From Cytophagales bacterium (lineage in GTDB: Bacteria > Bacteroidota > Bacteroidia > Cytophagales > Thermoflexibacteraceae): a stretch of DNA of 64,000 nt. A model generated the notes under the pieces. That model had not been told where the DNA came from, searched no databases, and saw only the letters and a list, made by a program, of their open reading frames with translations. The position numbers were made by a program, and so were the translations under genes. Every line of letters begins with the position of its first letter. Positions within the stretch are counted from its first letter, which is position 1. The stretch is from NCBI GenBank assembly GCA_013299115.1, contig JAAFKA010000001.1:1-64000 (forward strand), read 5' to 3'. Positions 10,341 through 19,159 of this stretch are shown here, piece by piece.

Positions 10341-11132
10341 ATGAGTACTACCAAAGGAATGAATTTGACGCTGAAAGTTTGGCGACAAAAAAATAAAGAT
10401 TCGGAAGGTAAAATGGTTGATTACAAAGTAAGCAATATTTCACCAGATATGTCTTTCCTCGAGATGTTTGATGTCTTAAACGAGGAGTTGTTACTAAAAG
10501 GAGAAGACCCTATTGCTTTCGACCATGATTGCAGAGAAGGTATTTGCGGTATGTGCAGTATGTACATCAACGGCAAACCTCACGGACCTTGGAAGGGAAC
10601 TACCACTTGCCAACTCCACATGCGGGCATTTAAAGACGGCGACACTATTTTTGTGGAGCCGTGGCGTGCAAAACCTTTTCCTGTTCTGAAAGATTTGGTA
10701 GTTGATAGAACCTCATTCGATAGAATCATACAAGCAGGTGGTTATGTATCTGTGAACACAGGCGTAACGGTAGATGCCAACGAAATTCCGATTGCAAAAC
10801 CCATTGCAGATGAAGCTTTTAACTCTGCTACTTGCATTGGTTGCGGAGCTTGTGTAGCCACTTGCAAAAATGCTTCGGCTATGCTTTTTGTGTCTGCTAA
10901 AATCACTCAACTTGCTTTGTTGCCACAAGGACAACCTGAAAGAGCAAAAAGGGCTCAAAAAATGGTGGAACAAATGGACGCAGAAGGTTTTGGTGCTTGT
11001 ACCAATACAGGTTCTTGTTCGGCTGTTTGCCCAAAAGAAATTTCTTTGTTCAATATTGCCAAAATGAACAGAGAATATTTAACTGCCAAAGTTACAGCAG
11101 AGGAAGAAAAACAATATGCTGCGGGAGTATAA
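10341..11132 (+). CDS. sdhB: succinate dehydrogenase / fumarate reductase iron-sulfur subunit
   Basis: Electron-transfer subunit of respiratory complex II, carrying electrons from the flavoprotein to the quinone site. 263 residues. The N-terminal ferredoxin domain has CREGICGMC (Cys64, 69, 72) and Cys90 for the [2Fe-2S] cluster. The C-terminal domain has [11 protein letters not shown] (Cys165, 168, 171, 175) and [11 protein letters not shown] (Cys220, 226, 230) for the [4Fe-4S] and [3Fe-4S] clusters. The usual partners sdhC and sdhA are not beside it: rsmG lies upstream and a strong terminator follows, so either the operon is split in this genome or this is a second copy. Confidence 0.93.
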   Translation: MSTTKGMNLTLKVWRQKNKDSEGKMVDYKVSNISPDMSFLEMFDVLNEELLLKGEDPIAFDHDCREGICGMCSMYINGKPHGPWKGTTTCQLHMRAFKDGDTIFVEPWRAKPFPVLKDLVVDRTSFDRIIQAGGYVSVNTGVTVDANEIPIAKPIADEAFNSATCIGCGACVATCKNASAMLFVSAKITQLALLPQGQPERAKRAQKMVEQMDAEGFGACTNTGSCSAVCPKEISLFNIAKMNREYLTAKVTAEEEKQYAAGV

Positions 11133-11148
11133 GTTAGGTCGTAATTTT

Positions 11149-11199
11149 GATAAGATACAACCCTATAAAATCTTAAATTTTATAGGGTTGTATTTTATC
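11149..11199. terminator. bidirectional terminator between sdhB and the bioF-like gene
   Basis: Two 23-nt arms (11149-11171 and 11177-11199) pair with one mismatch around a 5-nt CTTAA loop. The arms carry A- and T-rich ends on both strands. It lies between convergent genes and would terminate both. Confidence 0.8.
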
Positions 11200-11222
11200 A
11201 AAGTTACACTATACTTCATACC

Positions 11223-12368
11223 TCATGTTCTATTTATTTGTTTGACTAATTTTTCAATTTCCTCTGTTGTATTGTAGGTATGCAAACAAATTCTAATTCG
11301 TTCTTCACCCGCAGCCACTGTGGGTGATAGAATAGCACGTACTTCAAAACCTTGTGTTTGTAAGTCGGCTGCTTTTTGTTTGCAAGCCTCGTTGCCTTTT
11401 ATTTTCACGACTTGAATAGGGCTGTGATTCAACGAACAAGCTAATTGATTTTGTAGAGGTGCAAAAAAACGGCAATAATCCTCAATTCTTTGCTCCAATT
11501 CACTGATGAGGTGTGGGTGGGCAAGCAAATAATCCAAAGCACAAGTTAGGCTGGTAAGTTGGTGGGGGGGCATGGCGGTTGTGTAGATAAATCCTTTGGC
11601 AAAGTTTACCAAATACTCAATCAAAACTTGCGACCCCACGACGCAAGCCCCTTGCACACCCATTGCCTTGCCAAAAGTGTAAACCCTTGCAAAACAATTT
11701 TTCTCTACATTTTCTGCACAAGCCAAGCCTCTCCCCTGCCCTACCCAACCTGTGCTGTGGGCTTCGTCTATGATAAAATACGTATTTGAATAGGGTTTGC
11801 AACAAGCCATTAGTGTTTGCAAAAGGCATTGGTCGCCGTCCATAGAATAAATTGATTCTACCACTACAAAGATTTTTCCGTTTGGGTTGGCTGTTTTTTC
11901 AGCAGCTAAACGCAATTTTTTTTGGAAGTCGTCCAAATCATTGTGTCGAAAAGCCCAAGACCTAGCCAAACTAAGCCGACAACCTTCGTGCAGGCTGGCG
12001 TGTAGGAGAGAATCGCAGAGAATGATGTCGTGTTTGGTGGTAACAGTAGCCAACAAAGCAGAATTGGCAACAAAGCCCGAATTGAACAACAGGGCAGCTT
12101 CGCCACCAAAAAAGTTTGCTAATTGCTGTTCGGTTTGCTGTGCCAAGTGGTTATTGCCCGAAAGCAGTCGAGAACCCGTAGCCCCATTACCCATAAAGCC
12201 TTGATTTTCATATCGTTGGGCTATTTGCTCTGCCAATGCTTGATTGCGAGCCAAACCCAAATAATCGTTAGAAAAGAAATCTATGGGCTGCAAAGGCAGG
12301 TGGAGTTTTCTTAGGTTGCCTTGTGCTTGACGCTGGGCTAATTGGGCTGCATAACTACTTAAATTCAT
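11223..12368 (-). CDS. bioF: 8-amino-7-oxononanoate synthase family PLP enzyme
   Basis: 381 residues, alpha-oxoamine synthase family. It condenses an acyl thioester with an amino acid; in biotin synthesis pimeloyl-ACP/CoA plus alanine gives 8-amino-7-oxononanoate. Visible landmarks: FFSNDYLGLA, GATGSRLLSGN, DEAHSTG (201-207), the PLP lysine in TFGKAMG (Lys234) and ERIRICLHTYNT at the end. The sequence looks more like BioF than like glycine C-acetyltransferase, but no other bio gene is nearby, so the symbol is provisional. acpP is divergently transcribed next to it, which fits an ACP-linked substrate but proves nothing. Confidence 0.82.
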   Translation of the reverse strand: MNLSSYAAQLAQRQAQGNLRKLHLPLQPIDFFSNDYLGLARNQALAEQIAQRYENQGFMGNGATGSRLLSGNNHLAQQTEQQLANFFGGEAALLFNSGFVANSALLATVTTKHDIILCDSLLHASLHEGCRLSLARSWAFRHNDLDDFQKKLRLAAEKTANPNGKIFVVVESIYSMDGDQCLLQTLMACCKPYSNTYFIIDEAHSTGWVGQGRGLACAENVEKNCFARVYTFGKAMGVQGACVVGSQVLIEYLVNFAKGFIYTTAMPPHQLTSLTCALDYLLAHPHLISELEQRIEDYCRFFAPLQNQLACSLNHSPIQVVKIKGNEACKQKAADLQTQGFEVRAILSPTVAAGEERIRICLHTYNTTEEIEKLVKQINRT

Positions 12369-12475
12369 TGTTATTTTTATTTCTTTTTGCGAAAAAAATA
12401 CAAATTGTTTGATTTTACGATTTTTAATCTATTTATTTGCAAGAGTTTTTTAACCACAATTAATTCTGAAACACA

Positions 12476-12715
12476 ATGTCAGACGTAGCAAACAGAGTAA
12501 AAAGAATTATCGTTGATAAGTTAGGCGTAGAAGAAGCAGAAGTTACGCCGGAGGCAAGCTTCACAAACGACTTAGGTGCAGATTCATTAGACACCGTCGA
12601 GCTTATCATGGAATTTGAAAAAGAGTTTAATATTTCTATTCCTGATGACCAAGCAGAAAATATTGCAACAGTGGGTCATGCCGTTGCTTATTTGGAAAAA
12701 CATATTAACAAATAA
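12476..12715 (+). CDS. acpP: acyl carrier protein
   Basis: 79 residues, acidic. Carries acyl chains on 4'-phosphopantetheine during fatty acid synthesis. The attachment motif [10 protein letters not shown] is intact with Ser37 as the modified residue. It is transcribed divergently from the bioF-like gene and followed by its own hairpin terminator. The frequent partner fabF is not adjacent, so it is monocistronic here. Confidence 0.95.
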   Translation: MSDVANRVKRIIVDKLGVEEAEVTPEASFTNDLGADSLDTVELIMEFEKEFNISIPDDQAENIATVGHAVAYLEKHINK

Positions 12716-12761
12716 GCCCGCAGCCACCAAAGGCAAAAAATTAAGCAACCAACTATTAGCA

Positions 12762-12795
12762 ACCAAAGTTACACCTATTTAAGTGTGGCTTTGGT
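12762..12795 (+). terminator. intrinsic terminator after acpP
   Basis: 13-nt arms 12762-12774 and 12783-12795 (ACCAAAGTTACAC / GTGTGGCTTTGGT, including G-T pairs) with an 8-nt loop, followed by a T-rich tract. Confidence 0.7.
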
Positions 12796-12960
12796 TTTTA
12801 TTTTTGATAAATGCTGTTCTGTAATTACAAACTACGAAATAATTATGAGTTACGAAATTGCCTCTACTGTTTCACAAATAGTTAAAAATTGTATGATATT
12901 TGCAAATGTGATTGAGGTTGCTCACAACCGAAATTATTTAGACAAAAAAACGCAAAAAAT

Positions 12961-14151
12961 ATGTATTCTATTCGTTATTCAATTTTTCTGTTGTGGCTTG
13001 CCTTACTTGGCACTTTCCAACTACAAGCCCAGTCGGAAGTTTCCAATATGCGGGCTATTATCAATGCAGGTGTAACTTATACCAAAGTCCGTACTGTTTC
13101 GTTGCGTGTGGAGGCAGTGGGGGCAGTTTCTATGCTCGTGGGTAACGACAGCACATTTAGAGGGGCTACTTGGCAAAAATACTCTCCTATTATACCACAA
13201 TGGATTTTGCTCGAAGGAGAAGGAGACAAACTTGTTTACCTCAAATGCAAAGATGCAAAAGGCAAAGAAAGTACCGTTTTTACAGACAAAATAATTTTGG
13301 ACAAAACTCCACCTGAAAATTCTTCCATAGAAATAGACGTACCCGAAGGTATTGTAAAAGATGCAACCAAATTGGTAAAGCTCAAAATAAAATCGGAAGG
13401 GGCAGCATATATGATGATTGCCAACCAAAAAGATTTTAAAACCAGCAAATGGGAGGTTTATAAAACCGAAATGAATTGGAAACTCGATGCTGAAAATGAT
13501 GGAATTAAAGACGGATTGAAACAAGTTTTTATTAAATTCAGGGACAAAGGAGGCAATGTATCTGAGGTTTCTTTTGCTACGATTATGGTGGATACACAAC
13601 TGCCCGTAGATGAAAAAATAACTATCAACAACGGCAAAGCTGTTACGACCATTGCGAATGTGCCTTTGATTTTGTTTGTGAGAGGGGCAATAGAAATGCA
13701 AATTAGCGAAACTCCAGACTTTGCGGGGGTGAAGTGGCAACCTTATGAACCTTCGCAAAAATGGGTTTTGACTAAGCAAGGCAAAACCAAACTCTATGCA
13801 AGATTTAGAGATGATGCCAACAACGAGTCGGCTGTAACCTCTGCCGAAATTTTGTTTGACAATTTGCCACCAACAGATTGCCTCGTAGAAATAGATGGCG
13901 GGGCAGAAAAAAATGCTCACCCTGACCGTCTGGTTAAGCTAAAGATAGCTGCCAAAGATGCACACCAAATGATAGTAGCCAATAGCCTTGACTTTTTTGG
14001 GTCTAATTGGTTACCTTACAATGAAATTATGATGTGGAAATTGGCTACAGGGGCAAATGGAGAAAGATTGGTATATATCCGTTTTAGAGATGCCTATGGC
14101 AACGAAACGGCTGTTTTTAGTGACAAAATTATGTATGAAGGAGGAAGATAA
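12961..14151 (+). CDS. secreted protein with four Ig-like repeats
   Basis: 396 residues. A signal peptide (ending FQLQAQ) is followed by about four units of ~90 residues. Each holds a hydrophobic strand (LVKLKI), a ..W..Y. segment (ATWQKY, SKWEVY, VKWQPY, SNWLPY) and an ending like VYIKFRDxxGNES..S..I.LDxTPP. The pattern looks like bacterial Ig-like or fibronectin modules found in surface and gliding-related proteins of Bacteroidota. No catalytic motif is seen and no T9SS sorting tail is present. A promoter lies in the 165 bp after the acpP terminator but was not pinned down. The role is unknown. Confidence 0.6.
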   Translation: MYSIRYSIFLLWLALLGTFQLQAQSEVSNMRAIINAGVTYTKVRTVSLRVEAVGAVSMLVGNDSTFRGATWQKYSPIIPQWILLEGEGDKLVYLKCKDAKGKESTVFTDKIILDKTPPENSSIEIDVPEGIVKDATKLVKLKIKSEGAAYMMIANQKDFKTSKWEVYKTEMNWKLDAENDGIKDGLKQVFIKFRDKGGNVSEVSFATIMVDTQLPVDEKITINNGKAVTTIANVPLILFVRGAIEMQISETPDFAGVKWQPYEPSQKWVLTKQGKTKLYARFRDDANNESAVTSAEILFDNLPPTDCLVEIDGGAEKNAHPDRLVKLKIAAKDAHQMIVANSLDFFGSNWLPYNEIMMWKLATGANGERLVYIRFRDAYGNETAVFSDKIMYEGGR

Positions 14152-14197
14152 AATTGTTGCTATTTTTCATTAGGCTTCTTGTAACAACATAGAACGG

Positions 14198-14232
14198 TAA
14201 ACTTTCCAAGTCTTTAAGACTTGGAAAGTTTA
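14198..14232. terminator. bidirectional terminator with CTTTAAG loop
   Basis: 15-bp perfect stem (14198-14212 / 14218-14232) around TTTAA. It lies between the convergent Ig-like gene and the first Rpn gene. The loop and inner stem match the hairpin at 55470. Confidence 0.75.
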
Positions 14233-14257
14233 TCTAAAAATGACTTTTGCAAAAAGC

Positions 14258-15154
14258 CTATTTTAATGTCTTGCGTAACTTCTCTATTTCTTTTACCGTC
14301 AGACCTGTCAATTCAGCAATACTTTCATTGTCAAAGCCTTTGGAAATAGCTTTGCTTGCTATTTCAATTTTTCCTTCAATTTTGCCTTCAATTTTCCCTT
14401 TCAATTCTCCTTCTGCTAAACCCTCAATTTTACCCTCTTCTTTTGCCTTGCTCACTGCCTTGTCTAACCTCGCCCTTTCGTCTTCCTCTCTGATGTAAAT
14501 GGCATCATAAGCATCGAGTTCTTCCTTCGACCATGTGTATTGGTTGGCATTTTCGTAGGCAGATTTTAGTCCTTCGTCCTGCACATCATCAGGTATGAAG
14601 GTCATGTTTTCTGCATTTTTGATAAAATACACCCACTTCTCAAACAAATTTTGCAATTTATTGAGTTTTTTCTTGAATTTGGGCAATTCTATCAGCGTAA
14701 ATTCTACATCTTTGAAAGTTTGTTCCCCTGTTTCTACATCTACTACTTGGCTGCGACTAATGTAGCTTTTACCTTGCGTATAGTCAAAATTCAGAATACC
14801 AATAAAATAGACAGGTTTCAGTTTACGGTACTGGTCGCCGCGTTTGATTTGGTTGCTATATGCTTTGGCAAAATAATACAAAACTCTTTTGCCAAACCCA
14901 TCTTTGTCTGCCACCTGCATCTCCACAATATATGACCTGCCCGACTGGTCGGTTGCCTTTACGTCCACAATGGTAGCCTTGCCACTTTTCAACTTCGGGA
15001 GTTGATACGGATTTACAATAGCCACTTCTTTTATTCTTTGTTCTCCTTCAAACTGCAAGGTCGCATTGAGAAAAGAAATCAGGCTTTCTTTGCGGTCTTC
15101 GCTGCCAAAAATCTTGTGGAAAGCAACGTCATTTTTTATGTCGGCAAATTTCAT
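14258..15154 (-). CDS. Rpn family recombination-promoting nuclease / putative transposase (copy A)
   Basis: 298 residues. Start ATG opens MKFADIKNDVAFHKIFG, the typical N-terminus of the PD-(D/E)XK transposase family. The nuclease core shows Asp64 (TIVDVKATD), then Glu78-x-Gln80 in YIVEMQV, the E-x-Q form characteristic of Rpn proteins. A helical region (KFKKKLNKLQNLFEKWVYFIKNAE) and an acidic/basic tail of tetrapeptide repeats (KIEG, LAEG, ELKG) follow, ending in a short helix (ESIAELTGLTVKEIEKLRK). Six bp separate it from upstream copy B, so the two probably share a transcript. Rpn relatives are known as DNA endonucleases that raise RecA-independent recombination; activity here is inferred. 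Confidence 0.85.
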   Translation of the reverse strand: MKFADIKNDVAFHKIFGSEDRKESLISFLNATLQFEGEQRIKEVAIVNPYQLPKLKSGKATIVDVKATDQSGRSYIVEMQVADKDGFGKRVLYYFAKAYSNQIKRGDQYRKLKPVYFIGILNFDYTQGKSYISRSQVVDVETGEQTFKDVEFTLIELPKFKKKLNKLQNLFEKWVYFIKNAENMTFIPDDVQDEGLKSAYENANQYTWSKEELDAYDAIYIREEDERARLDKAVSKAKEEGKIEGLAEGELKGKIEGKIEGKIEIASKAISKGFDNESIAELTGLTVKEIEKLRKTLK

Positions 15155-15160
15155 GGGGTA

Positions 15161-16105
15161 TCATTTCTGTTTTTTGCGTAATTGCTCAATTTCTTTCACT
15201 CCCAAACCTGTTAGTTCTGCAATACTTTCATTGTCAAAGCCTTTGGAAATAGCTTTGCTTGCTATTTCTATTTTGCCTTTTAATTCTCCCTCTGCCAAAC
15301 CCTCAATTTTGCCTTCAATTTTGCCTTTTAATTCTCCCTCTGCTAAGCCTTCTATTTTGCCTTCTATTTTGCCCTTTGCCTCCCCCTCTTCCATTGCTTT
15401 GCTCACTGCCTTGTCTAACCTCGCCCTTTCATCTTCCTCTCTGATGTAAATGGCATCATACGCATCGAGTTCTTCCTTCGACCATGTGTACTGATTGGCA
15501 TTTTCGTAGGCAGATTTCAAACCTTCGTCCTGCACATCATCAGGTATGAAGGTCATGTTTTCGGCATTTTTGATAAAATAAACCCACTTCTCAAACAAGT
15601 TTTGTAGTTTGTTGAGTTTTTTCTTGAATTTGGGCAACTCTATCAGCGTAAATTCTACATCTTTGAAAGTCTGCTCCCCTGTTTCTACATCGAGTATTTG
15701 GCTGCGACTGATGTAGTTTCTGCCTTGTGTATAGTCAAAGTTCAAAATGCCAATGAAATATACAGGTTTCAGTTTACGGTACTGGTCGCCGCGTTTGATT
15801 TGGTTGCTATATGCTTTGGCAAAATAATACAAAACTCTTTTGCCAAACCCATCTTTGTCTGCCACCTGCATTTCCACGATGTACGACCTGCCCGACTGGT
15901 CGGTTGCCTTTACGTCCACAATGGTAGCCTTGCCACTTTTCAACTTCGGGAGTTGATACGGATTTACAATAGCCACTTCTTTAATTCGTTGCTCTCCTTC
16001 GAATTGCAAAGTCGCATTGAGAAAAGAAATCAGGCTTTCTTTGCGGTCTTCGCTGCCAAAAATCTTGTGGAAAGCAACGTCATTTTTGATGTCTGCAAAT
16101 TTCAT
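15161..16105 (-). CDS. Rpn family recombination-promoting nuclease / putative transposase (copy B)
   Basis: Start set at the ATG at 16105 (MKFADIKND), because the 24 residues in front are non-homologous between copies and overlap the promoter hairpin; this gives 314 residues. It is almost identical to copy A over the nuclease core (Asp64, Glu78-x-Gln80), which marks a recent tandem duplication. The tail carries a longer set of KIEG / LAEG / ELKG repeats than copy A. It is first in the A/B pair. A 14-bp hairpin overlapping a TATTTTTG -7 element lies just upstream. Confidence 0.85.
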   Translation of the reverse strand: MKFADIKNDVAFHKIFGSEDRKESLISFLNATLQFEGEQRIKEVAIVNPYQLPKLKSGKATIVDVKATDQSGRSYIVEMQVADKDGFGKRVLYYFAKAYSNQIKRGDQYRKLKPVYFIGILNFDYTQGRNYISRSQILDVETGEQTFKDVEFTLIELPKFKKKLNKLQNLFEKWVYFIKNAENMTFIPDDVQDEGLKSAYENANQYTWSKEELDAYDAIYIREEDERARLDKAVSKAMEEGEAKGKIEGKIEGLAEGELKGKIEGKIEGLAEGELKGKIEIASKAISKGFDNESIAELTGLGVKEIEQLRKKQK

Positions 16106-16121
16106 AGGGTTACTATTTCTA

Positions 16122-16165
16122 CAAAAATACGAAAAGCAAATCACAAATGGAATTTGCTTTTCGTA
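16122..16165 (-). promoter_or_regulatory. hairpin overlapping the -7 element of Rpn copy B
   Basis: The 14-nt arms TACGAAAAGCAAAT (16128-16141) and their complement (16152-16165) overlap, on the minus strand, a TATTTTTG -7 box (16122-16129) upstream of copy B. The same arrangement precedes copy C, and half of it precedes copy D. It could be an operator, an attenuator, or a terminator for the upstream TPR gene. Confidence 0.5.
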
Positions 16166-16192
16166 AAATTTTATCAAAATAATTTCAGCAAC

Positions 16193-17944
16193 TTACCTCA
16201 TTAACACCTCATACAATTCTTTGGACTGCCCCAAAACTTCTACCCAATACGTTTGATAACTCCCTCCAAAATATCTTGAACCATATCTATAACTTTCTTT
16301 AAACTTTTTCAAATTACTAATATGTTCAATGTAATTTGCTGCCTCCAAATGCTGATAATCAGATGAAGCAATGCCCACACTCCAATAGGCTTTATACAAT
16401 TTGCCTGTTTCCAAATAAGCCAAACCCAAATAAAAATGTTCATTGCCGTCTGAAGACAAACCTAATGACAGAGATTTTTGGAGGTAGCTAATAGCTTTGT
16501 CAAACTCTTTTTGCAAAACACAAATTTTGCCCAAATTGCTGTAAGGTTCTTGCAACTGTTTGTCATGTTGCAAGGCAGTGTGATAACAAGTTATGGCTTG
16601 CTCAAAATCTAATAACCCAGCATAACAATTTCCTTTATTGTTCCAAACAGCAGCCAAATGTTGGGTATATTTTTTGAGAATTTTGTCAAAATAATAGAGA
16701 GCAGTTGCAAAATCATTGGTTTGCAAATAGCTAACTCCACTTTCAAACAGCTTTTCAAAATTCTCTTTGTTTGCTTGCGTGGGAAACAAATTAGCTAAAA
16801 ATTTATTGGCTACTGTTATCCTATTTCGGTCTAATAAAATGATTTTGGGTTTTCCTTTTTCTCCTGTGATGTAATAATTTTTGGCAATGGTTGGGGTAAA
16901 ATGAGTTTGAAAAACCTCCTTAATACGGCTACATTTTTCGTTGAAAGAATTTTTTAGCGGATTAGTCAAGTCGGCTATGCTTTGCTGCATTTCTTGGTAA
17001 CTTTCTTTGTAGGCAAGGTGCTTGTAAATTTCCAACAATTCCTGCCTATAATCAGGCAAGTTTTTGGCTACAATTCCTTCGGGATAAAGTAGAAACAAAA
17101 AATACAGGGCTTTGTGAATAGGCGTAAGAACAATTTCGGTTGCAATTTCGCCATTTTCCACAAAAATTTTGAAATCACCAGTTATCAACAAATCTTTTAT
17201 TGCTGTAAAAACTTCGTTTTGATTGTTGGCTATGGTTTGTGCTATTGGATTATCAACGCCCAACAAATCAACCAGCAAAGGTGCTAAACCTTTGTTTTGC
17301 AGTTGTTTAATGTTTGCCAAAACATTTTCTAATGCCCGAAAATCTTGGTAAGTGCTGTTAGCTAATTTGGAATTTTGCTTTGCAATTGGCTTTGTATTTT
17401 CGCCTGTTTGTGCAATAACTTTATCAAATTCTAAGTCAATGGCATAGCTAATTTTGTAGTCCGTAAAATGTGTTTTTTGGTAAGCTAATTGGTGAAAAAA
17501 CTGCAACAAAGTAAAATCAGTTTTTTTGAGAGCATACAAAGACAATTTTTGAATAAGTAGGCTCATTGTAATATCTTCCTTGAAAAAATAGAACAAATAA
17601 GGATTGTCATTTTCGCTAAAACTTATTGCGGTATCAGGCAAAGTAAAAGCCTCCAATAAATTTGGAATGTCTGCGGTTGTATAGTGTGTAGGAAAGGAAT
17701 TGACAAAAAGCAAAAGTTCTGTTGCTGCGTTTAGCCAACTCAATGTTTCTTTGGAAATAAAAATAAACTCCTGCCCCTGTGCGTGAAAAATATCTTTCAC
17801 TTTTTGCAAATTCTTTGCAAAAAAATCTAACAAAACAGCCCTTTCTGCATCAACTACGCTGTTTTTGTAATCAATATCTGCATAAATTAGTAGCTTAGTA
17901 TATGAATTTGAGCTGTTTTCAGGCGTGGATTTCCAAAGGTTCAT
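16193..17944 (-). CDS. winged-helix-like domain plus TPR protein
   Basis: 583 residues, cytoplasmic. Residues 1-250 are not recognised. Residues ~257-375 form a domain shared with the gene at 23170-24638: DFKIF, EIVLTPIHKALYFLFL..PEGI, LPDYRQELLEIY, DLTNPLKNSFNEKCSRIKEVF, IAKNYYITGEKGKPK. Its order (core LTP.xxAL.LLF, recognition-helix-like KCSRIKEVF, hairpin YYITGEKGKPK) recalls the OmpR-type winged helix, but that is inference. Residues ~393-560 are tetratricopeptide repeats. It may be a regulator whose DNA-binding-like domain is controlled by the TPRs. It faces an XRE regulator across a palindromic spacer and is followed by two Rpn genes. Confidence 0.6.
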   Translation of the reverse strand: MNLWKSTPENSSNSYTKLLIYADIDYKNSVVDAERAVLLDFFAKNLQKVKDIFHAQGQEFIFISKETLSWLNAATELLLFVNSFPTHYTTADIPNLLEAFTLPDTAISFSENDNPYLFYFFKEDITMSLLIQKLSLYALKKTDFTLLQFFHQLAYQKTHFTDYKISYAIDLEFDKVIAQTGENTKPIAKQNSKLANSTYQDFRALENVLANIKQLQNKGLAPLLVDLLGVDNPIAQTIANNQNEVFTAIKDLLITGDFKIFVENGEIATEIVLTPIHKALYFLFLLYPEGIVAKNLPDYRQELLEIYKHLAYKESYQEMQQSIADLTNPLKNSFNEKCSRIKEVFQTHFTPTIAKNYYITGEKGKPKIILLDRNRITVANKFLANLFPTQANKENFEKLFESGVSYLQTNDFATALYYFDKILKKYTQHLAAVWNNKGNCYAGLLDFEQAITCYHTALQHDKQLQEPYSNLGKICVLQKEFDKAISYLQKSLSLGLSSDGNEHFYLGLAYLETGKLYKAYWSVGIASSDYQHLEAANYIEHISNLKKFKESYRYGSRYFGGSYQTYWVEVLGQSKELYEVLMR

Positions 17945-17968
17945 AATTTGTTGGTTTTAGTAGTTGGG

Positions 17969-18042
17969 CAAAGATTTAGTTGAAGATGACATCTTGCGAG
18001 TTGTCGCACCATTAAAAGATGTTAGCTTCAACTAAATCTTTG
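17969..18042. repeat. 27-bp inverted repeat between divergent genes
   Basis: Arms 17969-17995 and 18016-18042 pair at 25 of 27 positions around a 20-nt spacer. It lies between divergent promoters, so it is not an ordinary terminator. The inner AAGATG..CATCTT segment recurs in the hairpins at 36105 and 52199. Confidence 0.7.
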
Positions 18043-18170
18043 GGTTTTAACAAAAATACAAAACAGTTTTTATTTTTTCGTATAGTTTTTTATCTACAAG
18101 GTTGCAGCACGCTGCCCTGCGTTTGGTTTGTATTTACCTTTGTGTTATTAACAACGTAAAACTACAAAAT

Positions 18171-18485
18171 ATGGCACACAACTGTATAGAAATTTGCTCA
18201 CGTATTCAGCGAATTAGGGAGCAGCAACGCATAAAGCAAGAGGAAATAGCAGACTTTTTGGGCATCACTGCCTCTGCATACAGCAAAATAGAAAATGGAC
18301 ATTCTACCCTCACAATGGTTACTGCCTGCAAAATTGCCAACTTTTTGGGAATAGAATTGGCAGAGTTGGTGCAAGAGGAAAAAGAAATAGAGAGAATTGA
18401 AACCAAAACAGAGGACAAAGAAACTGAATTTTATGAGGAGGGCATCGCATTTTTCAAAGAAGCCCTCAAGTGGTTGAAAAAGTGA
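18171..18485 (+). CDS. XRE-family helix-turn-helix regulator
   Basis: 104 residues from the ATG at 18171; a longer frame would begin before the -7 box TACCTTTG at 18135-18142. Residues ~9-65 form a Cro/C1-type HTH: IQRIREQQRIKQEEIADFLGITASAYSKIENGHSTLTMVTACKIANFLGI. A Glu/Lys-rich helical tail follows, probably for dimerisation. Regulators of this size often control neighbouring accessory genes. Here it lies between the winged-helix/TPR gene and a nuclease-like gene in the island; the target is not known. Confidence 0.85.
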   Translation: MAHNCIEICSRIQRIREQQRIKQEEIADFLGITASAYSKIENGHSTLTMVTACKIANFLGIELAELVQEEKEIERIETKTEDKETEFYEEGIAFFKEALKWLKK

Positions 18486-18506
18486 GTTTACCCATCAAGT
18501 GGCTGC

Positions 18507-18539
18507 ATTTGTCTGACACCTCATAGGTGGCAGACAAAT
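18507..18539. terminator. terminator between the XRE regulator and the nuclease-like gene
   Basis: 14-nt arms (18507-18520 / 18526-18539) with one mismatch and a 5-nt loop, followed by six T residues on the plus strand. It lies between convergent genes. Confidence 0.75.
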
Positions 18540-18544
18540 TTTTT

Positions 18545-19138
18545 CTACAAATAACTTTTGATAATATGATGCCATACGCCAAGAATTTCGGGTAAATTTG
18601 TATAAATTTTGTTATCTATATAAAAAACATTGTTCTCAAAACGCAAAAATTGCCACTGCACACTATCCGTAGCACAACCATAGAGAATAGGAAAGTTTTT
18701 GCCTTCACTTTCGTTAAACAATTTTGCTCCATAAAGCTGGGCTGCACATTGGGCAATGCCATAATCCATATCCTCATTTTTTGCCTCTACTAATGAAATA
18801 ATAGGACATTCTATATAAGGTTTGCGCGGGGCAAGGACAAAGAAAAAATCACACTCACCTGACAAATCTCTATCACTATCAATAGGTAACTCTTCGCCTG
18901 AAAACAAGGTTATGCTATCCACGTATGCCTCTGCCACTTCTACCAAAATAGGCGAAACAATCCTTTCTAACTTTGTTTTTTCATTATTCAAAGGCACTAA
19001 TTTAGCTTTGCTAAGTGTCATTTTTAGCCAATTACTAGATTTAATAGGCTTGATAGCCTGAAATAAATCAACTTTCTCGGCATTAAGCCCAAAAGTTTTT
19101 GTAACCTCTTTCAACTTTTTAAATTTGCTATATCCCAC
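18545..19138 (-). CDS. small PD-(D/E)XK-like nuclease, paralogue 1
   Basis: 198 codons if started at the GTG at 19138, giving xGYSKFKKLKEV, which aligns with MAYNKFKKLEQL of the paralogue at 22477. A TTG further up at 19162 overlaps a TATCTTTG -7 box and is unlikely. The candidate active site is CDFFF followed 13-18 residues later by ISLVEAKNEDMDYGIAQCAAQLYGAKL. This Asp...Glu-Ala-Lys spacing is that of the PD-(D/E)XK fold. The C-terminal half (ILYGCATDSVQWQFLRFEN) is conserved in the paralogue. It could be a defence- or mobile-element-associated nuclease; no partner methylase is present. Confidence 0.6.
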   Translation of the reverse strand: MGYSKFKKLKEVTKTFGLNAEKVDLFQAIKPIKSSNWLKMTLSKAKLVPLNNEKTKLERIVSPILVEVAEAYVDSITLFSGEELPIDSDRDLSGECDFFFVLAPRKPYIECPIISLVEAKNEDMDYGIAQCAAQLYGAKLFNESEGKNFPILYGCATDSVQWQFLRFENNVFYIDNKIYTNLPEILGVWHHIIKSYL

Positions 19139-19159
19139 CGTTTTGTCGTTTTGATTGCA

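Noticed and set aside
12785-13075. 96-codon frame overlapping the Ig-like protein start
   Set aside because: Different frame from the clear signal peptide at 12961; no protein-like pattern.
15259-15449. Leu/Pro/Ser-rich plus-strand frames with LPSILPF-type repeats
   Set aside because: They are the complement of the KIEG repeat tail of Rpn copy B; the same pattern at 14247 and 24645 is the complement of copies A and D.
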